Source of the DNA: Ignavibacteriota bacterium
GTDB lineage: Bacteria > Bacteroidota > Ignavibacteria > UBA10030 > SZUA-254
DNA length: 7,077 bases
Direction of reading: 5' to 3'
NCBI GenBank assembly: GCA_016191715.1
Contig: JACPVN010000602.1
Coordinates: forward strand, 1 to 7,077
The notes under the pieces were generated by a model. It was not told where the DNA came from. It made no database searches and worked only from the letters and a program-made list of their open reading frames with translations. The position numbers and the translations under genes were made by a program. Shown in pieces: positions 1 through 5,229 of the stretch. Numbering within the stretch: position 1 is the first letter of the stretch; every line of letters starts with the position of its first letter.

Positions 1-3000
1 ATTCCCGTCCCTTCTTGCATCCTTGTCGAGGAACTATCAACCTGATAAAAGCGGTCGAAAATGTGCGGCAGTTTTTCGGGAGGAATGCCGATACCTGTGT
101 CGCGGACGGAGATTTTCACCGCTTCACGCGCCCTCACCCCCTGCCCCTCTCCCCTAGGGAAAGAGGAGACTGAAGTAATTACAACGGTAATCTCTCCATG
201 GTCAGGAGTAAACTTAAACGCGTTGGAGAGGAGATTGATGACTATCTTCTCCATTTTTTCTTTGTCGAAATATATTTCAACTTCTTCAGCGTCAGCTTGA
301 ACATCGAAGAACATTTCTTTCCGCTCGGCAAGTGAATGGAACGACATTGTGACACCACGGATGAACGCGACGATATTTCCTTTACTTGCCTGAAGTTTCA
401 TTCCTCCCGCTTCGAGTTTGGATATATCGAGCAGTTGATTGATGAGCCGGAGTAATCGTTGAGCGTTTCGCCGCATGAGCCGCAGGTCGCGTTTCACTGT
501 ATCCTTGGGGACAGAACCGTTGAGAAGTTTTTCAATCGGACCGAGAATCAATGTCAGCGGCGTGCGGAATTCATGACTGATGTTCTGAAAAAATTTCATC
601 TTCAGTTGGTCAACTTCTTTGAGTTGGTTCGCCCGCACTTGTGCCAACTCCAATTGGTCTTTCAGTCTGATACGCTTCAAATCGTAGCGGCGGAAGAAAA
701 TTAGGACAGTGAAAAATATTCCAACATAACCAAGATATGCCCACCACGTTCTGTACCACGGCGGCAAGATGATAAGAGAAAGAGTAATTCCCTGCTCATT
801 CCATACTCCGTCGTTATTGCTTCCGCGAACGTGCAGGATATATTTACCGGGGTTTAAGTTCGTGAATGTAGCAGAGTTATCTTTCGAGGGCTTCGTCCAC
901 TCTTCGCTGTACTCTTCGAGCCTGTAAGAATATTCGTTACTGCCGGAGTTTGAGAAATCAAGCGCGGCAAATTCAAACGTTAAAATATTTTGGTCGTACG
1001 GCAAAACGATTTCTTTTGTCTCGGTAATGCTCTGCTTCAACGGTGAATGTTCATCCAGCCATGAAACGGAAGCGCCGCGAATTTTCAGGTCGGTAAACAC
1101 GAGCGGAGGGATATGCGGATTTTCTGTTATCTCTTCGGGGTAGAATATATTAACACCGCCGGTACCTTCCAGATAGATTTTGCCGTCTGCCGTCTGAAAA
1201 TTTCGTTCGCGGTTAAATTCCATCCCCTGCAATCCGTCATAAATGTCGTAATACTTAAAGGTCATTGTCTTTGGGTCGAGTCGGCACAAGCCGTTATTCG
1301 TGCTCAACCAAAGTTTCCTGTTTTTATCCGGGAAGACGGTATAGATAACATTATTTGGCAATCCGTTTCGCGTCGTATAGCGCGAACATGTTCCGGATGT
1401 TTTTTCAAATTTGTTGAGTCCTCCCCCCTCAGTTCCTATCCAATAAAATTTTTCCGGCTCATCAGGATCTTCCGTTAAGGAAATAACGTTGTTACTGCTG
1501 AGCGATGTCGTATCATGAGCATTATGCGAGAATCGTTTCAGCGCAAGCGTGACGGGATCAAAACGGAACAACCCTTCCTGAAAAACTCCGAACCAGAAAT
1601 ATCCGTCGTTATCTTTCCGGGGTGATGTAATTCTAAATTCCCATGTATCTCTCCATGCATTATTTTCTCCAAGCGCTCCGTTATGAATAAGGTAATGGCG
1701 AAATCTGTTGTGAACAGAATCGTACGCGCTGAGCGCTTCCCATCCGATAAACCACTGAACTCCCGTTCTATCTTCAAGCATTTTTACATACGAGGATATC
1801 GGAAAGGTTTGAGGGGTAAGAGCTTCTCCCCGTTTTTGCCGACGAATTTTATTTATTGTTCCCGCAGTCGAATCATACCACACCACATCACCAATCGTAC
1901 CTCCTAAATCGTCTTTTGATGGGACACATGGATACCATTCATTGCCGTTACGATCCCGAAAAACCGAGTAGTTATATAAATCAGCATACGTCGAAGTATC
2001 ACCGGTAATTCCTTTTCGCCTTGGAAATCCTACCGCCTCCATCGTTTGCATTACCAACGATGGAAATTTCATTCGGGGAATAGCGCCAAAGCGTTCAATA
2101 GCGGTATTATATTGGTCTATCCCAAATCCGTTAGTGCCAACCCAAAGTATGTCGCCTCTATCAATCAATATTCGGAGCTGGTCGCCCTGAGTTTGCGATT
2201 TGATGAACGTTTGTTGCCGCGTATCCCGCGTATTAATCTTGAGAAAATCCCGCGCCACTATCCACAGAAATCTGGACCGGTCAACTGCAATAATGGGACG
2301 AGGTTTACCTACTGGTAATGGTTCGTGGTTGATATTGGTTGTAACTCCCGTGGCTGGATTATACGAATAGAGAAAAGAGTAGAGCAAATCATAAATTAAG
2401 AACCAAAACACACCATCCTGATCTTCAACCATCCCTCCGGGGGACATGCTCAACTGTCCGACGCCCCGTCGAAAAACCGGTGGATGAGGGAGCGAACGAT
2501 TGATGATATGAATAAAAGAATTATTCCATACCCAGATATTGCCTGAATGATCGGCGTAAGTAATGATCGTGTTTCCTTGGTTCCCTGTTTTCAATCCTTC
2601 CTTATGTACGGTAACATGAAATGACGCGCTTGAAAGGAAAGTGTTTTCATTCCGCGTTTGCTCGATGAGAAGAATTTCTCCTTCTCTTCCCACCCAGTGT
2701 AATCCAGTAATATCCTCCGCAATCGAAAATAATTGAGGTACAATGGTTGGTGACCACTGCACTTCATCCAAGTGAATAAAGCGTTCTGTTGCCCGGTCGA
2801 AAATATCAATGTTGCCGGCAAGAAATCCTACCCAGAGCAATCCTGATTTACATTCATGAAGAGCAGAAACAATACCCGTGGAGATAGTGGTGGTGTCTGT
2901 TGGGTCGTTACGGTAATTCTTAAATGAGTAGCCATCATAGCGGCTCAATCCATCGCTTGTTCCGAACCACATGAATCCCCGGCTATCCTGAAGCATTGCA

Positions 3001-3137
3001 TTAACGAACCCTTGTGCAAGTCCGTCGTTCACTCCAATGTGCCGCCATGCCGATTGTGCGAACAGTGACGATGTAGCAAAGACGAGGCAACCGATGAGGA
3101 AGAAAGAATATGTTCTTAATACCAAACGTAAAACCAT
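1..3137 (-). CDS. Two-component propeller sensor histidine kinase, 3' end outside window
   Basis: Membrane sensor kinase; 1045 codons are present with no stop, ending at the EGTG of the G2 ATP box. Domains: signal peptide 1-27 (hydrophobic SFFLIGCLVFA, cleavage near LFA|Q); about 13 two-component propeller repeats at roughly 48-690 (pattern DxxGxxWxGTxxGLxRYD, e.g. 51-69); Y_Y_Y domain about 711-795; one membrane helix about 798-815; coiled linker; HisKA with phospho-acceptor His855 in SHEFRTP; HATPase_c with N box from Asn968, G1 box DTGIGIP from Asp1013, then IFDRFYQ. The layout predicts periplasmic ligand sensing and cytoplasmic autophosphorylation. In Bacteroidota such proteins often continue into receiver and AraC domains (hybrid systems); that part would lie beyond the edge. 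An 18-residue insert (989-1006) in the ATPase domain is repeat-derived. The start at 3137 is chosen for its compact signal peptide; in-frame ATGs also exist at 3200, 3236 and 3263. Ligand unknown. Confidence 0.93.
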   Translation of the reverse strand, partial: MVLRLVLRTYSFFLIGCLVFATSSLFAQSAWRHIGVNDGLAQGFVNAMLQDSRGFMWFGTSDGLSRYDGYSFKNYRNDPTDTTTISTGIVSALHECKSGLLWVGFLAGNIDIFDRATERFIHLDEVQWSPTIVPQLFSIAEDITGLHWVGREGEILLIEQTRNENTFLSSASFHVTVHKEGLKTGNQGNTIITYADHSGNIWVWNNSFIHIINRSLPHPPVFRRGVGQLSMSPGGMVEDQDGVFWFLIYDLLYSFLYSYNPATGVTTNINHEPLPVGKPRPIIAVDRSRFLWIVARDFLKINTRDTRQQTFIKSQTQGDQLRILIDRGDILWVGTNGFGIDQYNTAIERFGAIPRMKFPSLVMQTMEAVGFPRRKGITGDTSTYADLYNYSVFRDRNGNEWYPCVPSKDDLGGTIGDVVWYDSTAGTINKIRRQKRGEALTPQTFPISSYVKMLEDRTGVQWFIGWEALSAYDSVHNRFRHYLIHNGALGENNAWRDTWEFRITSPRKDNDGYFWFGVFQEGLFRFDPVTLALKRFSHNAHDTTSLSSNNVISLTEDPDEPEKFYWIGTEGGGLNKFEKTSGTCSRYTTRNGLPNNVIYTVFPDKNRKLWLSTNNGLCRLDPKTMTFKYYDIYDGLQGMEFNRERNFQTADGKIYLEGTGGVNIFYPEEITENPHIPPLVFTDLKIRGASVSWLDEHSPLKQSITETKEIVLPYDQNILTFEFAALDFSNSGSNEYSYRLEEYSEEWTKPSKDNSATFTNLNPGKYILHVRGSNNDGVWNEQGITLSLIILPPWYRTWWAYLGYVGIFFTVLIFFRRYDLKRIRLKDQLELAQVRANQLKEVDQLKMKFFQNISHEFRTPLTLILGPIEKLLNGSVPKDTVKRDLRLMRRNAQRLLRLINQLLDISKLEAGGMKLQASKGNIVAFIRGVTMSFHSLAERKEMFFDVQADAEEVEIYFDKEKMEKIVINLLSNAFKFTPDHGEITVVITSVSSFPRGEGQGVRAREAVKISVRDTGIGIPPEKLPHIFDRFYQVDSSSTRMQEGTG
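127..168. repeat. GC-rich palindromic repeat-like element inside the kinase gene
   Basis: On the plus strand a C-rich run (CCCTCACCCCCTGCCCC, 131-147) leads into an imperfect palindrome centred on CTAG (154-157), with arms CCTCTCCCC and GGGAAAGAGG. It is strikingly different in composition from flanking kinase sequence. On the coding strand it reads in frame as FPRGEGQGVRA-type residues, in a place where related kinases have only a short turn between GEITVVI and VKISVRDTGIGIP. From memory, C-rich repeats of this kind occur dispersed in many bacterial genomes; copy number in this genome cannot be seen here. Confidence 0.6.
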
Positions 3138-3281
3138 GCCGACTAAAGTACCAATTTTCGCAAAACAAAAAAATCCCGCCGGAGTTACCCGTTCAGTCAT
3201 AGTGAAGATACTTCTCTTTCTTTCATATGGATTCATATTGCTTGATACAATTCGGGATTGCATCTCTTCACGTACCCAACA

Positions 3282-3333
3282 CTATTCGAGACGTGAATTA
3301 TTCTTTTTCAGTCCACGATCCGACCTCGAATAG
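3282..3333. repeat. 9-base perfect inverted repeat in divergent intergenic region
   Basis: CTATTCGAG (3282-3290) is the exact reverse complement of CTCGAATAG (3325-3333), with 34 bases between the arms. It lies just upstream of the open sensor frame, whose first upstream stop (TAG on the minus strand) is within the left arm. It could be a paired operator half-site arrangement or chance; no function is assigned. Confidence 0.4.
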
Positions 3334-3368
3334 ACGGGAACTCAATTGCGGCAGTGTTCAAAATGAAC

Positions 3369-3403
3369 TTGGATTATTACACAATAAATATAATAATTAT
3401 GTG
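3369..3403 (+). promoter_or_regulatory. AT-rich block with possible sigma70-like promoter
   Basis: A TTGGAT hexamer (3369-3374) and a perfect TATAAT (3389-3394) lie in a strongly AT-rich stretch flanked by the imperfect inverted pair CACAATAA / TTATGTG. The spacer is only 14 bases, shorter than the usual 16-18, so a functional promoter here is doubtful. Confidence 0.2.
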
Positions 3404-3484
3404 AATTCGCTTGGGAACTGAAGGTTTCGGGATTCATCTTTCGATAGAACAATATCTCGTCATCGAAGAATTGAAGCATTTTCC

Positions 3485-3516
3485 TTTGTTCCCCACTGAA
3501 AGAATTGGTAACTTTG
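3485..3516 (+). promoter_or_regulatory. Candidate Bacteroidota-type promoter for fumarase
   Basis: TTTG (3485-3488) is followed 20 bases later by TAACTTTG (3509-3516). This matches the -33 TTTG / -7 TAnnTTTG pattern known for the primary sigma factor of Bacteroidota. Transcription would begin near 3523, leaving a short leader with the ribosome binding site at 3532. The match is short and depends on the host really being in or near that phylum. Confidence 0.35.
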
Positions 3517-3531
3517 CAGAGTATTTACAAC

Positions 3532-3535
3532 AGGA
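3532..3535 (+). promoter_or_regulatory. Ribosome binding site of fumarase
   Basis: AGGA followed by 9 bases and then the ATG at 3545. It supports that ATG as the start; the protein begins MNQFKDSIYKLI, a normal N-terminus for the alpha part of the family. Confidence 0.6.
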
Positions 3536-3544
3536 ACTCAGACA

Positions 3545-5071
3545 ATGAACCAATTCAAAGACAGCATTTACAAACTTATCGTAGAAACTTCCACTAACTT
3601 ACCGCTTGATGTTCGTCGGGCTTTTACCGATGCAATGAAACGCGAAATTCCCGGAACACAATCCGCTCTTGCGTTGCAGACGATGGCAATCAATACCGAC
3701 ATGGCGTGCGAAATTGAAGCGCCGATTTGTCAGGATACAGGAATGCCTACGTTTGAAATAAAAACTCCCGTCGGCGCAAACCAACTCGCGATGAAAAAAC
3801 AAATCCTCGAAGCGATTGCCGAAGCGACGAAGAACGGAAAACTTCGTCCCAACTCTGTTGATTCGCTCACCGGAAAAAACAGCGGCAACAATTTGGGTGC
3901 GGGAACTCCCGTCGTTCACTTTGAGCAGTGGGAAGAAAACGACATAGAAGTGAAACTGCTTCTCAAAGGAGGCGGATGCGAAAATAAAAATATTCAATAC
4001 TCGCTTCCTTGCACGCTTGACCATCTCGGTCGTGCGGACAGAAACATCGAAGGAATCCGAAAATGTATTATGCACGCGGTGTGGCAGGCGCAAGGTCACG
4101 GGTGCAGTGTCGGCGCACTCGGTGTTGGTGTTGGCGGTGACAGAACGACCGGTTACACGCTTGCAAAAGCGCAACTCTTCCGCGAACTCGACGACATCAA
4201 CCCGAATCCCGAACTTGCAAAACTTGAAAACCGAATCATGGAAGATGCGAACAAACTCGGAGTCGGTGCGATGGGATTTGGCGGCGCGGCAACGTTGATT
4301 GGTTGCAAGATTGGCGCGTATAATCGTTTGCCCGCGAGTTTTTTTGTCTCCGTCGCGTACGATTGCTGGGCGTTCCGACGTCTCGGTGTTCGGCTTGATG
4401 CACAAACAGGCGCAATCAAACAGTGGCAATACAAAGGCGACACACCCGCAATGAAAATGGCTTCGCTTGAAGAAATTCCACTCACCGGAAGAGAAATTCG
4501 CTTGACCACGCCCCTCTCAGAAGCGCAGGTACGCAGTCTGAAAGTCGGTGATGTTGTGCTGTTGAGCGGGAAAATTGTTACCGGTCGCGATATGATTCAT
4601 CATCACTTAACAACGCACGATGCGCCTGTTGATTTGAATGGTCTGGCTCTTTATCATTGCGGACCCGTTGCATTGAAAAAAGATGACAAGTGGTTCATCA
4701 ATGCGGCAGGACCGACAACGAGCAGTCGAGAAGAACCGTATCAGGCAGATGTGATTAAAAAATTCGGCTTGCGTGCAGTGATTGGAAAAGGGGGCATGGG
4801 AGCGAAGACTCTTGCAGGTTTGAAAGAGTTTGGTGCAGTCTATCTGAATGCGATTGGCGGCGCGGCGCAATATTATTCAAAGTGCATCGTCGAAGTTACC
4901 GGTGTTGATTTCCTTCAGGAGTTTGGCGTTCCCGAAGCGATGTGGCACATGACGGTGAAAGATTTTCCCGCCATCGTCACGATGGATTCGCACGGCAACA
5001 GTCTCCATGCAGTTGTCGAGAAAGCATCGGGCGTGGAATTGGCAAAGTTTCAAGAGCCGATTATGGTGTAA
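3545..5071 (+). CDS. fumA: Class I (iron-sulfur) fumarate hydratase, alpha and beta parts fused
   Basis: Catalyses reversible hydration of fumarate to L-malate in the TCA cycle (or its reductive branch), in the cytoplasm, using an oxygen-sensitive [4Fe-4S] cluster. The protein has 508 residues. The alpha part (about 5-285) carries ICQDTG (Cys62), GHGCSVGALGVGVGGDR (Cys187) and AYDCWAFRR (Cys274), placed as the three cluster ligands of the family. The beta part (about 310-508) carries PLTGREIRLTTPLS, SGKIVTGRDMIHHH, GPTTSSRE, IGKGGM and the IGGAA loop. In many bacteria and archaea alpha and beta are separate subunits; here they are one chain, somewhat shorter than the roughly 550 residues of E. 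coli FumA/FumB. L-tartrate dehydratase belongs to the same family and cannot be strictly excluded, and the symbol is given by family only. A good ribosome binding site precedes the ATG. It stands alone, divergent from the sensor kinase. Confidence 0.92.
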   Translation: MNQFKDSIYKLIVETSTNLPLDVRRAFTDAMKREIPGTQSALALQTMAINTDMACEIEAPICQDTGMPTFEIKTPVGANQLAMKKQILEAIAEATKNGKLRPNSVDSLTGKNSGNNLGAGTPVVHFEQWEENDIEVKLLLKGGGCENKNIQYSLPCTLDHLGRADRNIEGIRKCIMHAVWQAQGHGCSVGALGVGVGGDRTTGYTLAKAQLFRELDDINPNPELAKLENRIMEDANKLGVGAMGFGGAATLIGCKIGAYNRLPASFFVSVAYDCWAFRRLGVRLDAQTGAIKQWQYKGDTPAMKMASLEEIPLTGREIRLTTPLSEAQVRSLKVGDVVLLSGKIVTGRDMIHHHLTTHDAPVDLNGLALYHCGPVALKKDDKWFINAAGPTTSSREEPYQADVIKKFGLRAVIGKGGMGAKTLAGLKEFGAVYLNAIGGAAQYYSKCIVEVTGVDFLQEFGVPEAMWHMTVKDFPAIVTMDSHGNSLHAVVEKASGVELAKFQEPIMV

Positions 5072-5089
5072 ATCAAAAATTTGATTTTT
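5070..5089 (+). terminator. Weak AT-rich hairpin at the fumarase stop, possible terminator
   Basis: AAATCAAA (5070-5077) and TTTGATTT (5080-5087) form a perfect 8-base inverted repeat with a 2-base loop, followed by TT. It overlaps the TAA stop of the fumarase (5069-5071). The stem is almost all A-T and the loop would have to widen, so as an intrinsic terminator it would be weak. Confidence 0.3.
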
Positions 5090-5117
5090 AACTTCAACTA
5101 TAAAGTAATCGTACTTC

Positions 5118-5178
5118 ATTCATTATTCAGAATTGGATATCCATCAATACTCATAATATTGAATAGCGAATAATGAAT
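5118..5178. repeat. 11-base perfect inverted repeat between fumarase and phosphorylase
   Basis: ATTCATTATTC (5118-5128) is the exact reverse complement of GAATAATGAAT (5168-5178), with 39 bases between the arms. The interval also contains the 10-base palindrome TGGATATCCA (5134-5143). The arms are built from the same GAATNNN unit as the adjacent tandem heptamers, so this looks like intergenic repeat material rather than a regulatory hairpin of one gene. Confidence 0.55.
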
Positions 5179-5188
5179 ATCGAATGAA
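5161..5188. repeat. Four tandem GAATNNN heptamers
   Basis: Four consecutive 7-base units begin with GAAT at exactly 7-base spacing: GAATAGC, GAATAAT, GAATATC, GAATGAA (5161, 5168, 5175, 5182). The reverse strand at 5117-5128 carries related units. The conserved GAAT with varying last three bases suggests a degenerate intergenic heptamer repeat family. No coding function is visible in it. Confidence 0.5.
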
Positions 5189-5217
5189 AAAGTAATCTTC
5201 AGATTCTTCACAACAAC

Positions 5218-5223
5218 AAAGGA
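5218..5223 (+). promoter_or_regulatory. Ribosome binding site of glgP
   Basis: AAAGGA followed by 6 bases and then the ATG at 5230. It decides the phosphorylase start and indicates independent translation from the fumarase, which ends 158 bases upstream. Confidence 0.65.
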
Positions 5224-5229
5224 TTAGGT

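Larger units (their letters stand above)
3138..3544. other. Divergent intergenic region between sensor kinase and fumarase
   Basis: This 407-base gap separates two divergently transcribed genes, so it should carry promoters for both. The part from 3138 to 3286 stays open in the sensor frame and could encode a longer N-terminus. It also contains a 9-base inverted repeat (3282-3290 / 3325-3333), an AT-rich block around 3377-3402 with a TATAAT hexamer, and a candidate promoter close to the fumarase. No RNA gene or recognisable protein gene is evident. Confidence 0.6.

Noticed and set aside
1113..1478. 121-codon plus-strand frame inside the sensor kinase gene
   Set aside because: Lies opposite conserved propeller repeats; the translation has no family resemblance.
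1..3137. Possibility that the sensor gene is a pseudogene, given only short closed frames on that strand
   Set aside because: Reading the minus strand codon by codon from 3137 to the window edge gives no stop and keeps every kinase motif; it simply has no stop within the window.
3168..3186. GC-rich stretch followed by seven Ts on the minus strand, resembling an intrinsic terminator or attenuator ahead of the sensor
   Set aside because: No stem of useful length can be drawn before the T run, so a terminator is not supported.
3037..3421. Plus-strand frames of 98 and 64 codons across the sensor start and the intergenic region
   Set aside because: Low-complexity, unrecognisable translations; partly antisense to the sensor signal peptide, and no ribosome binding sites.
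3599..4429. 276-codon open frame on the minus strand across the fumarase gene
   Set aside because: It is fully antisense to the conserved fumarase alpha part. Its Arg- and Phe-rich translation matches nothing recognisable, and its openness follows from codon bias of the real gene.
5072..5229. Riboswitch, small RNA or CRISPR-like array between fumarase and phosphorylase
   Set aside because: The repeats are degenerate 7-base units without spacers, and no conserved riboswitch core or GC-rich folded structure is visible.
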